From a virus, in IMG/VR virus record IMGVR_UViG_3300021368_000005, positions 1 through 64,000 of that record: 64,000 bases of DNA; one strand, given 5' to 3'. Shown in pieces: positions 28,979 to 37,589 of the stretch; position 1 is the stretch's first letter, and each line of letters starts with the position of its first letter. The notes under the pieces were generated by a model. That model saw nothing but the letters and a program-made list of their open reading frames with translations, was not told the origin of the DNA and did not search any database. The position numbers and the translations under genes were made by a program.

Positions 28979-31014
28979 TAGATAACCCTCCCTTTTATAT
29001 CTTTACCAGGATACTTTAACTCAAATACCGATGGGTCTAAAGATGGATAAACCATCTTACCTTTAGTTGCATTACTAATATTGTATTTGTGTTTAGAGTA
29101 AACTCCTCCACATTTATTAACTATTTCACACTTTGGTACAGATAACACACCCTCTACTCCTGCAATTATTAATTCCAATTCAGAAATATTAATTGGTTGA
29201 TTAAATGCCCAATCATCAATATTAAAATATTTTTCTATTTCGGTTATACATTTTAACATTACTTCTCTTTTATTATAAGAGTTGTAAACCATTATCTCAA
29301 AGTCAACACCAATATTTATTACAAATCCATCTAATAAATTTATACCATCTGTTAATAATCTAAACTCTGATAAATATGTTTTAACATTTTCTTTAACTGC
29401 TTTATTTAATGAAGTTAAGTTTTTACTTGAGTTATAACCAAGTAAATATAAGTTTATAGCAAAAGGATTGTTTTTTTCTTCTTGACCAGATTTTCCAACT
29501 AAGAATCTCTGTAATTCTGTTTTTATCTCTTGTTCTGTTTTTTTATCTCCACTATTTAGTTTTTGAACCAATCCAGCAAATTCTTCAAGAGAATCAGGAT
29601 TATTCAATATAGAACTAGGTGAATTATTATCTAACTCTCCATCTGGTGCACAATAAGCTTTTGCAACTCCACCAAACTTAGGAGGAAGTGCCAATGCTCT
29701 TACTTGATAATCTTTTCTTGTTACTGCTCTATTTTGTGAACCAAAGTGTGCAAGTGCATTTTCTCTAATCTCATCAATAGTTTCTGCACCTCTACCACCA
29801 CTAGCAGGAATTTCATTTTCAGCTGCTATCGAGTTTTTAACAGTTCCATACATTTGTAGTTCATCATCATCAAACAAACTTAAATCTTCATCAAACTCCA
29901 TCTTAGTAATTCTTTTTATAGATGCTTTTGATACATTTGATTCAACACCACCACCAACTAAATATCTAATAGATAATGTGGTATTTGATGGAGCCTGTCC
30001 ATATGATTTAGATTTCAAGAAATTTGCTGGGTCAAATGATGCTCCTAACCTATCAATAGAATTATTTAATCCTAATCCTACATTCTTAAAGTTTGGTAAA
30101 AAAGTTTCATCAGATGAAGTTGAGTTACCCGCTCCAAATACAATACTTGTTGTATTATTTGGGTTTACTTGTCTAACAAATCTACGAGATGTTTTAGTTA
30201 CTCTTAATATACTAGGTACTGAATCCTTAAACTGTGCCAAATCTCCATCAAATTGAGATGTGTTTGGATAATCAGTATAAACCATTTCTTGAGCAAGGTA
30301 AGGAACTTCGTACCATTTATTTCCATTTGAATCTCTCACATCATATATTTGGATAATATTAGTATCAGCCAAATCTATTTTATCAAATTGTTTAGGTGAA
30401 CCAAATTCTATATTAACCTCTTTTTCTTCTGCTGAAATTGCATTAACATACTTTCTTATTAAGTAAAAAGTTGGTTCTTGTAATTCATTTCTTTCGTAAA
30501 CAGAAACTTCTCTTTCAAACTCATCATTAAAATCAACAAGTTCTGTTGTTCTAAATATAACTCCTGTGTCGGATGTAAGTTCCATTCCTTCTTTTATTCT
30601 AAGTAAATAACCCTCATCCATTTCGAACCTATTATCACCTTCGTATAAGTTTCCACTTGCTCTCCTTTTACTTGGAGTAAGTTGGTAAACAGCAACTTTT
30701 GTTAATGCAGGTGAAGTAACTTTTGGTTTATATCCTAAAAAGTTTGCAAGAGCAACAACATTATCTTTATCCTCCGCAGTATGTATCATTGATTCTTTTA
30801 ATGTATCATCGATATAATATCCAAGAACATCTCCTAAATAAGATGCCATTTCTATGAACATCATACCTGGTGATGATTCATTAAAATCAGAATATGTTGT
30901 AGGGAAATAAGTTTTAGCGTATTCAATTAAGTTATTTCTGAACTCACCAAAATCTTTATTAAGATACTGAATGTTCTTTCCTAAGTTTTTTCTATTTGTA
31001 CTGTTTAATGCCAT
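28978..31014 (-). CDS. Baseplate wedge subunit, T4 gp6-like
   Basis: 678 residues. The N terminus (FPTTYSDFNESSPGMMFIEM, then SYLGDVLGYYIDDTLKES) is the pattern I know from gp6 of T4-like phages, and the middle part contains the GAETIDEIRENALAHFGSQN region typical of baseplate J/gp6 proteins. In T4, gp6 dimers join neighbouring wedges into the baseplate ring. Length is close to T4 gp6. It is followed upstream by the gp25-like gene, as in other T4-like genomes. Confidence 0.92.
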   Translation of the reverse strand: MALNSTNRKNLGKNIQYLNKDFGEFRNNLIEYAKTYFPTTYSDFNESSPGMMFIEMASYLGDVLGYYIDDTLKESMIHTAEDKDNVVALANFLGYKPKVTSPALTKVAVYQLTPSKRRASGNLYEGDNRFEMDEGYLLRIKEGMELTSDTGVIFRTTELVDFNDEFEREVSVYERNELQEPTFYLIRKYVNAISAEEKEVNIEFGSPKQFDKIDLADTNIIQIYDVRDSNGNKWYEVPYLAQEMVYTDYPNTSQFDGDLAQFKDSVPSILRVTKTSRRFVRQVNPNNTTSIVFGAGNSTSSDETFLPNFKNVGLGLNNSIDRLGASFDPANFLKSKSYGQAPSNTTLSIRYLVGGGVESNVSKASIKRITKMEFDEDLSLFDDDELQMYGTVKNSIAAENEIPASGGRGAETIDEIRENALAHFGSQNRAVTRKDYQVRALALPPKFGGVAKAYCAPDGELDNNSPSSILNNPDSLEEFAGLVQKLNSGDKKTEQEIKTELQRFLVGKSGQEEKNNPFAINLYLLGYNSSKNLTSLNKAVKENVKTYLSEFRLLTDGINLLDGFVINIGVDFEIMVYNSYNKREVMLKCITEIEKYFNIDDWAFNQPINISELELIIAGVEGVLSVPKCEIVNKCGGVYSKHKYNISNATKGKMVYPSLDPSVFELKYPGKDIKGRVI

Positions 31015-31018
31015 AATC

Positions 31019-31450
31019 CTATTCCGCTATTTCTAATGAGACTTGATTAGTATCTATTGAATCACCAACTCTAAAAGTTAGATTTAATGTTGCTCGGTGT
31101 CTATCTTTCATCTCATCAGTCATATCTATTTCTATTTCTTCAATCGTAACATAAGGTAACCAATAACTTACAGAGTTTGTTATTTCTTTTTGAACTGATG
31201 TTTCAAATTCAGTTGTCATTGGTTCAAACAACAATTCATGTAAACCAGTACCAAATTCTGGTTGCATGATTCGTTCACCTTTTCTAGTTTGTAGAAGATT
31301 TCTAATGTTAGCCGAAGCCGCATCTACCAAGTTAAACGTTGACTTAAAAAGATTTGCACCTAACCTAACAGGATAATCTAAACCATAAGCATGATTATCA
31401 AAATCAGAATCAGTATCCTTTACAATACGTTTTGGTAAAACATATGACAT
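31019..31450 (-). CDS. Baseplate wedge subunit, T4 gp25-like
   Basis: 143 residues, the usual size for gp25. The segment NIRNLLQTRKGERIMQPEFG followed by TGLHELLFEP is the family signature: a conserved EFG and a (D/E)P pair that sits in the wedge core. In T4 the protein joins gp6 and gp53 around the hub and helps trigger sheath contraction. The stop is 4 nt before the gp6-like start. Confidence 0.93.
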   Translation of the reverse strand: MSYVLPKRIVKDTDSDFDNHAYGLDYPVRLGANLFKSTFNLVDAASANIRNLLQTRKGERIMQPEFGTGLHELLFEPMTTEFETSVQKEITNSVSYWLPYVTIEEIEIDMTDEMKDRHRATLNLTFRVGDSIDTNQVSLEIAE

Positions 31451-31463
31451 TATTTATCTCCAA

Positions 31464-32051
31464 TTACTTCTTAAACTTTTTTACAAGTGCCGAATTATCT
31501 CTGTTTAGAATTCTATCTAATCCAGCTAATCCAGTCGATACACCCAATCCACCTTTTCTACTTCCTTGAGATGGCATATCACCATATCCCATTTTAGCAG
31601 CCATTGAATGTTGCAAGTTCGGTGGTACACCTCCTCCCATAGCAACATCTGTTGAATCAAATGAAACCGTCTTATCCATTCCTTCATTTACTGTTTGTTG
31701 TGGCAAATTATCTAATACAGATTTTGCTGACGCTCCTCCAGCTTTTTGTTCTTTGGTAAACGGTTTTGTGTTATTCAATACCTCATTTATTTTTTCATTT
31801 CTTGTGAAACGTTTTTGAGGTTGTTTCGCTCTTTCTTGTTTTAGAACCTCATCTACTTTTGTAAATGGGTCTATATCTTCTGATATAGTTGATAAAGATA
31901 AATTTTCCCCACCACCTATACTATTTATTCTACGAGAAACTTCTTCCTCTAATATTTTAGGAAAAGTTTTCGTTAGAAAAGCCTCGTGCTTTTTAGCAAC
32001 TTCAGCTTCTACTATTGTTTTTATTACTTTTACTAGTTTTTTTGAATCCAT
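31464..32051 (-). CDS. Unknown baseplate-associated protein (195 residues)
   Basis: The frame reaches a TTG at 32057, but ATG 32051 (MDSKKLVKVIKTIVEAEVAK) two codons later is the natural start. The first ~45 residues are helical and charged, and the rest is low-complexity and polar with Gly/Met-rich patches (VAMGGGVPPNLQHSMAAKMG). No family recognised. Its place between the 337-residue gene and the gp25-like gene suggests a baseplate or hub role. A late-type box lies 25 nt upstream. Confidence 0.7.
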   Translation of the reverse strand: MDSKKLVKVIKTIVEAEVAKKHEAFLTKTFPKILEEEVSRRINSIGGGENLSLSTISEDIDPFTKVDEVLKQERAKQPQKRFTRNEKINEVLNNTKPFTKEQKAGGASAKSVLDNLPQQTVNEGMDKTVSFDSTDVAMGGGVPPNLQHSMAAKMGYGDMPSQGSRKGGLGVSTGLAGLDRILNRDNSALVKKFKK

Positions 32052-32076
32052 TGTCAATTGTTTTCATTTATCTTAA

Positions 32077-32086
32077 TATAAATATA
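32077..32086 (-). promoter_or_regulatory. Late-type promoter box
   Basis: The minus strand reads TATATTTATA, 25 nt before ATG 32051 and inside the gap between two baseplate genes. It likely heads the transcript carrying the gp25-like and gp6-like genes. Confidence 0.55.
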
Positions 32087-32107
32087 TTAATTTAGTTTTT
32101 ATAGATT

Positions 32108-33121
32108 TTAAGTACAATCATTACAACATAACTTTCTTTCTTTTTCCAATTCTTTTTGTAATTGAAATAAATTTTTAGCAAATTGTTCGTTTTTATCTGG
32201 TTGTACAGCCGCAATACTTCCTACCGCTTTTATAGCTTCTGAATAGAATCTATCCATTCCTAATTGGTCTTTTTTAATCTCCGCATCTAAAACCATTTCG
32301 GCTTTTTCAATTACACCATCAGCATCTTGTAATTTTTCTTTTAATTCATCATCAACAGAATCTGCTGGGAAAGATGTATTTAATCCCAATCTATCAGCTT
32401 CTTTTTCAGTTTCAGTTTTTAGATTTCCTACTCTATTTGTATTTCGTATATCAAACTCTGCTGAACCATTATCTAGTGGTCCTGATTGGTTGTTACTTGT
32501 GTTTGGTGCATCAGTTGAACTATTTTGATTTTTAGTTATACCAAACATAGGAATATCAGGAATATTATAAGCTGTCCAATTAACTACACCAGGTGCAGGT
32601 ATTGGTGATGGTGCCGATGGATACAAAGAAGTTGTCATAAACATTCCTTGAACAGTAAATAAATGTATTTTAGCAAACATTGTAAATGCACTTAAAAATG
32701 TAAGACAAGAAGCTGTAGGTATTTCAAATGGAACACTAGGCCATGTACCAGGATTTGTAACCATTCCAGATTGCATAAAAAGATTTTGTATTGAACCAGG
32801 TGCTGGTATTGGATAAGTTGGAAATGGTACAAGGGTTGCACCAGTCCAATAACCTTTAACAGCATTTCCTATATCTTTTATAAATGCATGACCAGATGGT
32901 GTTGTTGCCGCTAAAGCTGACATTTGTGATACGTTCATTAAGGATGTCATTAAAGGAATGTTACCTGCCATAATTGGTTCTTTACCAATCATAACACCAC
33001 CCCTTCTCATACATGAATCATATTCAGTAACAAACTTAACACCAAACTGTTGAGGTGTGTTTATCGCTATTGGATTGTTCATGTACAATAGCATATTTAC
33101 TTTGAACAAAGTCCACGACAT
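32108..33121 (-). CDS. Unknown virion/baseplate protein (337 residues)
   Basis: Begins MSWTLFKVNMLLYMNNPIAI. The first ~200 residues are rich in Met, Pro and aromatic residues with repeated (I/P)PAPG motifs (TYPIPAPGSIQ, SPIPAPGVVNW), and the C terminus is a charged helical segment with two closely spaced Cys (ending KLCCNDCT). No known family. It lies 3 nt past the stop of the gp5-like gene, so a hub or baseplate part is likely. Confidence 0.72.
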   Translation of the reverse strand: MSWTLFKVNMLLYMNNPIAINTPQQFGVKFVTEYDSCMRRGGVMIGKEPIMAGNIPLMTSLMNVSQMSALAATTPSGHAFIKDIGNAVKGYWTGATLVPFPTYPIPAPGSIQNLFMQSGMVTNPGTWPSVPFEIPTASCLTFLSAFTMFAKIHLFTVQGMFMTTSLYPSAPSPIPAPGVVNWTAYNIPDIPMFGITKNQNSSTDAPNTSNNQSGPLDNGSAEFDIRNTNRVGNLKTETEKEADRLGLNTSFPADSVDDELKEKLQDADGVIEKAEMVLDAEIKKDQLGMDRFYSEAIKAVGSIAAVQPDKNEQFAKNLFQLQKELEKERKLCCNDCT

Positions 33122-33124
33122 AAT

Positions 33125-34390
33125 TTACTCCGTAAAGTTTTTAGTTGATTTCGCATCTTTCAATTGAGATTTGATACGATTAAATACTGGTTTATTAATT
33201 GGTCCTGGTGATGTTGGTCCAGCTGGTGTTTTGAATACTTGTTGATTTATTGCATCTATAAGTTGTTCCAACAAATCAACTAACTTAGCACCTCTAATCA
33301 AAGGTTCTTTTTGTCCTGTTCCACCATTACCACTATCATCTGTATTCAGTCTTATTTGACCATCACCAGTTCCTAAGAAAAATGTACTGTTATTTCTATC
33401 AAGTGTTATGTTAACATTTCCACCAAAATCTAAATCGGCACCAGCCTCCCCATTATCAATCTTAAATGTACCATCTGAAATAAATCCATAATCTCCCTTA
33501 GAGAAAAATAACATTTCTGCGGCTTTTGATGAAATTAAAACTCTTTCTGAGTTTATTAGTATTTGGTCATTACCTTCATAATCGGGTAGTTCATGTTTTA
33601 TGGGATTTGTTTGAAAGTTAGAATTACCCTTTTCATCAACAGTACCAGGTTGAAATGGGATTCTATATTTATCACCTCCCATTAGAATGATAGAACCATC
33701 CTTATTTATATCTTCTTCAGTTACATCATTAACCTCTAAATCATTAATAGATGCATCGTTTTGTCTATTACGAATGATTATAGTTGGTGAAAATAAATTT
33801 TCACTATTATTATATCCACTAAATCTAATTGATTGGCCAAACCTAGATTGTATTATTCTATCTCCTTCATACAATCTTAACTTATGTACATTTTCTGGTG
33901 AAAAGTATTCTCCTAATTCAGATTCTCTTTCAGAACTATTAGAAGTTGCAGTACCAGTTTGAGATGTTTCTGAGTATGAGTTACCTGCTCCACCTGAATC
34001 TGCTTTTTCTGATAGTTTTTCTTCTGCATTAATTCTAGCGTTTCCAATATTAATATTAACACTTGGAATTCTTTTATAGTAAGTTGTTCCAGCTACCTCT
34101 ACTAATTGAACCGTTTCTCCTACAAGTGGAACACCTTCATCTGGTACTAGTGGTAAAAATAAAGGAAGGGCTTTTTTGTTTACAGAAAAATCACTAGCCT
34201 TTCGGATTCTTGCCGAACCAATATAAGCATCTACTAATTTAGTATTAGATTCTCCTTGAGATGATTCTATAATATTTTCATCATCTTCATTTAATATTAT
34301 ATGCTCAACAATACCAACATCAACACTTTTACCTGCAATGCTAAAACTAGATGCTCCTTGATATTGTTGTGATATTGTTTTTCTACCCAT
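33125..34390 (-). CDS. Baseplate central spike, T4 gp5-like without obvious lysozyme
   Basis: 421 residues. The OB-fold region shows VPLVGETVQLVE (~100) and LYEGDRIIQSRFGQSIRFSG (~170-190), and the C-terminal part has short repeated beta turns (INSERVLISSKAAEMLFFS, FKIDNGE, NITLDRNNSTFFLG), as expected for a needle-like beta helix. In T4, gp5 is the membrane-piercing spike and includes a lysozyme. No lysozyme sequence is visible here, so cell-wall digestion may rely on another protein. One-base overlap with the upstream gene. Confidence 0.78.
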   Translation of the reverse strand: MGRKTISQQYQGASSFSIAGKSVDVGIVEHIILNEDDENIIESSQGESNTKLVDAYIGSARIRKASDFSVNKKALPLFLPLVPDEGVPLVGETVQLVEVAGTTYYKRIPSVNINIGNARINAEEKLSEKADSGGAGNSYSETSQTGTATSNSSERESELGEYFSPENVHKLRLYEGDRIIQSRFGQSIRFSGYNNSENLFSPTIIIRNRQNDASINDLEVNDVTEEDINKDGSIILMGGDKYRIPFQPGTVDEKGNSNFQTNPIKHELPDYEGNDQILINSERVLISSKAAEMLFFSKGDYGFISDGTFKIDNGEAGADLDFGGNVNITLDRNNSTFFLGTGDGQIRLNTDDSGNGGTGQKEPLIRGAKLVDLLEQLIDAINQQVFKTPAGPTSPGPINKPVFNRIKSQLKDAKSTKNFTE

Positions 34391-34800
34391 TACTTACCTA
34401 CCTTTTGTTTGAGTTCCTCTATCTCATTTGTAAGTTCATCAACCTTGTGGTCTTGTTCATCAACTACTTCTTTTGCAGTATCTTCTATTTCTTTTAGTAG
34501 TTGTTCTTTTTCATCATCTGTTAGGAATCCTGTATCACCTTCTACCTTATCTTTAGATGCAATTATTCGTTGTGCAATTGCTGCCATCTTAATTAGTGAT
34601 TCATCGTTTCTAACTGATGTATCAACCAAATCTTTTATGATTGGACCAATTACTGCCATATCACCAGCATGTCTAATTACCTTTTTCATTTCGGCAATCA
34701 GTTCTGATATTCTTTGTTTCTTGTTTTGTTGGTTATCATAGATATCCTTAAACAATCCACTTAAATTTTTACCAGGAAATAATTCAAAGTTTGTACTCAT
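34390..34800 (-). CDS. Helical protein next to the spike gene (136 residues)
   Basis: Almost entirely alpha-helical, beginning MSTNFELFPGKNLSGLFKDI and ending in a Glu/Lys coiled coil (DELTNEIEELKQKVGK). No named family. It is the first gene of the spike/wedge transcript, with a late-type box 22 nt upstream. It could be a hub chaperone or minor tail protein, but this rests on position only. Confidence 0.7.
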   Translation of the reverse strand: MSTNFELFPGKNLSGLFKDIYDNQQNKKQRISELIAEMKKVIRHAGDMAVIGPIIKDLVDTSVRNDESLIKMAAIAQRIIASKDKVEGDTGFLTDDEKEQLLKEIEDTAKEVVDEQDHKVDELTNEIEELKQKVGK

Positions 34801-34822
34801 GATTATACCATATTATCTTGTA

Positions 34823-34832
34823 TATAAATATG
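34823..34832 (-). promoter_or_regulatory. Late-type promoter box
   Basis: The minus strand reads CATATTTATA, 22 nt before ATG 34800. A TTTTTTGATTTAC stretch lies directly upstream, but not at the -33 spacing. Confidence 0.5.
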
Positions 34833-34849
34833 GTAAATCAAAAAAGTGA

Positions 34850-34942
34850 CTATTTATCCATCCATTTGAAGAGTCTGTTCATAATAAACCAGAATGCAAT
34901 TAAGATTCCAATTACCTTAGATAACATGAATAAATTTTCCAT
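34850..34942 (-). CDS. Very small membrane peptide (30 residues)
   Basis: Frame from ATG 34942 to TAG 34850: a short polar start, a hydrophobic helix (MLSKVIGILIAFWFIM) and a basic end (NRLFKWMDK). This is the form of a one-pass inner-membrane peptide. No ribosome site is obvious, and the start lies 15 nt after a terminator, so expression would need read-through or a cryptic promoter. It sits next to a two-pass membrane protein and may share its role. Confidence 0.45.
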   Translation of the reverse strand: MENLFMLSKVIGILIAFWFIMNRLFKWMDK

Positions 34943-34952
34943 ATTGAGGGGT

Positions 34953-34983
34953 TAATAAAAGACCCCACCGAAGTGAGGTCTTT
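34953..34983 (-). terminator. Rho-independent terminator after the two-pass membrane protein
   Basis: The minus strand reads AAAGACCTCAC, loop TTCG, GTGGGGTCTTT (one G-T pair) and TTATT. It lies 22 nt past the stop at 35006. The stem-loop core resembles the terminator at 16787-16810. Confidence 0.85.
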
Positions 34984-35005
34984 AATCAATTGATTTTAAT
35001 AATCC

Positions 35006-35239
35006 TTATTTTTTCTTAAGGATGTGGTATAGAATAAAGGCACCTACTAATCCAAGTAAACCTTCACTACTCAATCCGCCTAAAATACCCATAATGTTTT
35101 CCACTACCGAGTTTTCTGGCCAGAATGGTATCGCCATTCCTTTGAATAATACTTCAAGTACTACTCCAAGAGCGATGATACTTATACCAATTTCTGTTAG
35201 TGATTTGGCCCAATCGCCAATCTTATTTAGAAATTCCAT
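35006..35239 (-). CDS. Small two-pass membrane protein, holin-like
   Basis: 77 residues from ATG 35239 (MEFLNKIGDWAKSLTEIG). An AGGAG site sits 6 nt before this ATG, so the 16 extra codons open upstream to 35287 are probably not used. Two hydrophobic helices (ISIIALGVVLEVLFKG and LGLVGAFILYHIL) are joined by a short loop, and a Lys tail ends the protein. Size and layout fit a holin or other small phage membrane protein; the function is not proven. It has its own terminator. Confidence 0.75.
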   Translation of the reverse strand: MEFLNKIGDWAKSLTEIGISIIALGVVLEVLFKGMAIPFWPENSVVENIMGILGGLSSEGLLGLVGAFILYHILKKK

Positions 35240-35388
35240 ATAGTTCTCCTTTGCTTTAATTAAGAAAATAACTTTTCCATATTCCAAAACATCGGACTGT
35301 CCAAGTAATAACTATGTAAGCTTGATAAAAAAAATAGTGAATATATATTGAATCCTCAATTAGAAGTGTGTATTGATGAAATATATAT

Positions 35389-35413
35389 AAAAAAACCCCA
35401 CAGTAGTGGGGTT
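35389..35413 (-). terminator. Rho-independent terminator after the exported 125-residue protein
   Basis: The minus strand reads AACCCCAC, loop TACT, GTGGGGTT and at least five T. It starts about 30 nt after the stop at 35443. Confidence 0.9.
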
Positions 35414-35442
35414 GAAACGTTACTAATCACTTTGAATTACGA

Positions 35443-35820
35443 TTAGGGCATATAACTTGCCAGTTTGTTTTCTAAGAACTTAATACGAGCTTTCATTTGT
35501 TCGTACTCTATCTCTTCATAAGTATAACGAGATTGTCCTTTCGGTTTAATCCAAACTAACTTTCCTTTGTTATACAACGCTTTTGTTCCTACATCATCAC
35601 TCCAATAAGAATGAGTTAATAATTTACCATCTTCAGTTTTGATGTATGTTCCTTTTTGGTGTATAGAACCATCTTCGTTGAATGCTCTATACTCGTAAAG
35701 ATTGTTATCTATCTGTGTAATAACTTTGGATTCTTGTCCAAAGAGTGGAATGGTACACATAGAAAATAATAGGATTGCTATTATTTGAACAATCTTTACT
35801 TTGATTAATTGTTCATTCAT
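35443..35820 (-). CDS. Exported protein with signal peptide, flavobacterial type
   Basis: 125 residues. A hydrophobic segment (IVQIIAILLFSMCTIPLFG) with a likely cleavage after FGQ directs it to the periplasm. The mature part has a short beta repeat (YEYRAFNEDGSIHQKGTY) resembling MORN/YwqK-type repeats common in flavobacterial secreted proteins, then a C-terminal helix. Its own late-type box and terminator make it a single-gene unit. It may act in the envelope during lysis or superinfection control. Function unknown. Confidence 0.7.
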   Translation of the reverse strand: MNEQLIKVKIVQIIAILLFSMCTIPLFGQESKVITQIDNNLYEYRAFNEDGSIHQKGTYIKTEDGKLLTHSYWSDDVGTKALYNKGKLVWIKPKGQSRYTYEEIEYEQMKARIKFLENKLASYMP

Positions 35821-35834
35821 AATTCCTCCTTTAG

Positions 35835-35844
35835 TATAAATATA
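35835..35844 (-). promoter_or_regulatory. Late-type promoter box
   Basis: The minus strand reads TATATTTATA, 14 nt before ATG 35820, with AAAGGAGGAATT (ribosome site) between. With the terminator at 35389-35413 it frames a one-gene transcript. Confidence 0.5.
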
Positions 35845-35877
35845 CCAATGTTAAGAAAATGTTACGGAATTGTTAAA

Positions 35878-37584
35878 TTATAGTATCTTTTTTTTGATAA
35901 TGTAGTTGTGAATCACAAGAGTATCCATTTCACAATTTAAGAAGGTTTCTATTGCCGATTTGGGGTCTAATACCATTGTCTGGTCTTTTAGATTAAATGA
36001 AGTATTAATTACAATAGGATATCCATTATCAGTATTCAACTGTGTAAGTAACTTATATAATCGATTATGTTGTTTGTGTTGTAGTGATTGAATTCTAGCA
36101 GAACCATCTATGTGGGTTATAGCAGGAAGTTTATCTCTATACTCTTCTTTAACTTTAACAACTTGATTCATATATGGAACATCTTTAATATAATCAAAAT
36201 ATCTAGATTGTTCTTCTGATTTTACTATTGGAGCGAAAGGTCTAAACCCTTCTCTCTTTTTAATAATACTGTTCAGTTTATCTTTCATCTGAGGGTCACA
36301 TGGATTGGCAAGAATAGAACGATTGCCTAATGCTCTTGCACCAAATTCCATTTTACCTTCAAACCACCCCACTACATTTCCATTTGTAATTTCTTTAGAA
36401 ATGATAGGTATGATTTCAGAATGTGTTTTCTTCTCGAACCAAACATCAACATTCATTTCTTCTAATACATCTTCAACATCCGAGTTTAAGTAATGAGGTC
36501 CTAGGTATGGAGTTTTGTTGTCAGGTCTATGCTCTCCATTTCTAACATGATATAGATGTAACGCGGCTCCAATTGCAGAACCTGCATCAGATGGAGCTGG
36601 TGGAATCCAAATATTTCTAAAGTTTGATTTTTCTAACACTTTTCCATTAGCAGTTCCATTATAGGCACACCCACCACTTAAACATAAGTTATGAGATGAA
36701 CGAAGTGCATATAATCTATCCACCAATCTAAAGAATAAAAATTCATATTCTTGTTGTAAAGTTGCTGCCAAATCTTTATGTGGTTGATTTAGGTTATCTT
36801 CGGGTAATCTGTTAGGTATCCCAAATAATTTTCCTAGTTTTTCATTAAACATATGAGTATCCGACCAATCATATGTAAAATAATCCATATTAAATTCAAA
36901 CCCACCATCATCAGTAAGAGTATATAGTTTTTTGAATTTATGAGTAAACTTTTTTGGATTACCATAAGGAGCCAATCCCATAACTTTATATTCACCCTCG
37001 TTTGGTTTGAATCCTAAGAATGCAGTTATTGCTGAGTACAACATACCAAGTGAATGTGGGAATTTTATATGTTGTACTTTTGTGATTTTATTTGCCTCAC
37101 CATAATACATACAAGTAGTTTCCCACTCACCCACTCCATCTACTGTTAGTATGGATGCTTTATCAAAAGGTGATGTATAGAATGCATAAGCAGCATGAGA
37201 AAGATGGTGGTCTCCATAAAATATTTCAATATCTTTATGAGTTATATCTACAATTTGATTTTCAAATCTAGTGTACTTTAGTTTATTTCTTTTAACTATA
37301 TTAGTACGATTAAAAAATTGAGATATGGGCCCTCTCTTAACTGATTGTGTTATTCTATCTATTTTGGATTCAGGATTATCATAAAAAGCAACACCTTCAA
37401 TATTAATTCCCTTAATATTAAATTCTTTATACAACCAATTGATTGTATTAATAGGAAAAGATGAATCGTGTTTTACACCTGTGAATCGTTCTTCCTCACA
37501 AGCACCTAAAACCTTTCCATCTTTAATTAAAGCTGCGGCACTATCATGATACCCACATGATACTCCTAAAATATAACCTTGCAT
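35878..37584 (-). CDS. Carbamoyltransferase, NodU/CmcH family
   Basis: 568 residues, full length for the family. The N-terminal Kae1/TsaD-like part has GVSCGYHDSAAALI, CEEERFTGVKHDSSFP, the metal site GDHHLSHAAYAFY (~122-134) and VDGVGEWETT. The C-terminal part has LSGGCAYNGTANGK, FGARALGNRSILA and REGFRPFAPIV. The enzymes transfer a carbamoyl group from carbamoyl phosphate, via carbamoyl-AMP, to a hydroxyl on a sugar, antibiotic or nodulation factor. A phage copy could modify a nucleotide, a glycan or a virion part. It follows the late sigma gene by 5 nt. Confidence 0.93.
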   Translation of the reverse strand: MQGYILGVSCGYHDSAAALIKDGKVLGACEEERFTGVKHDSSFPINTINWLYKEFNIKGINIEGVAFYDNPESKIDRITQSVKRGPISQFFNRTNIVKRNKLKYTRFENQIVDITHKDIEIFYGDHHLSHAAYAFYTSPFDKASILTVDGVGEWETTCMYYGEANKITKVQHIKFPHSLGMLYSAITAFLGFKPNEGEYKVMGLAPYGNPKKFTHKFKKLYTLTDDGGFEFNMDYFTYDWSDTHMFNEKLGKLFGIPNRLPEDNLNQPHKDLAATLQQEYEFLFFRLVDRLYALRSSHNLCLSGGCAYNGTANGKVLEKSNFRNIWIPPAPSDAGSAIGAALHLYHVRNGEHRPDNKTPYLGPHYLNSDVEDVLEEMNVDVWFEKKTHSEIIPIISKEITNGNVVGWFEGKMEFGARALGNRSILANPCDPQMKDKLNSIIKKREGFRPFAPIVKSEEQSRYFDYIKDVPYMNQVVKVKEEYRDKLPAITHIDGSARIQSLQHKQHNRLYKLLTQLNTDNGYPIVINTSFNLKDQTMVLDPKSAIETFLNCEMDTLVIHNYIIKKKIL

Positions 37585-37589
37585 TTATT

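Noticed and set aside
31464-32057. TTG at 32057 as the start
   Set aside because: The ATG two codons later is a normal start and nothing favours TTG.
33125-34390. A lysozyme domain in the gp5-like spike
   Set aside because: No E-x8-D-x5-T pattern or lysozyme-like helical stretch is visible between the OB-fold and needle parts.
35006-35287. ATG at 35287 for the two-pass membrane protein
   Set aside because: The ATG at 35239 has AGGAG 6 nt upstream; the extra 16 codons are probably leader sequence.
35288-35388. A promoter for the two-pass membrane protein
   Set aside because: The gap is AT-rich with weak TATATTCACTA-like strings, but neither promoter class can be matched with confidence.
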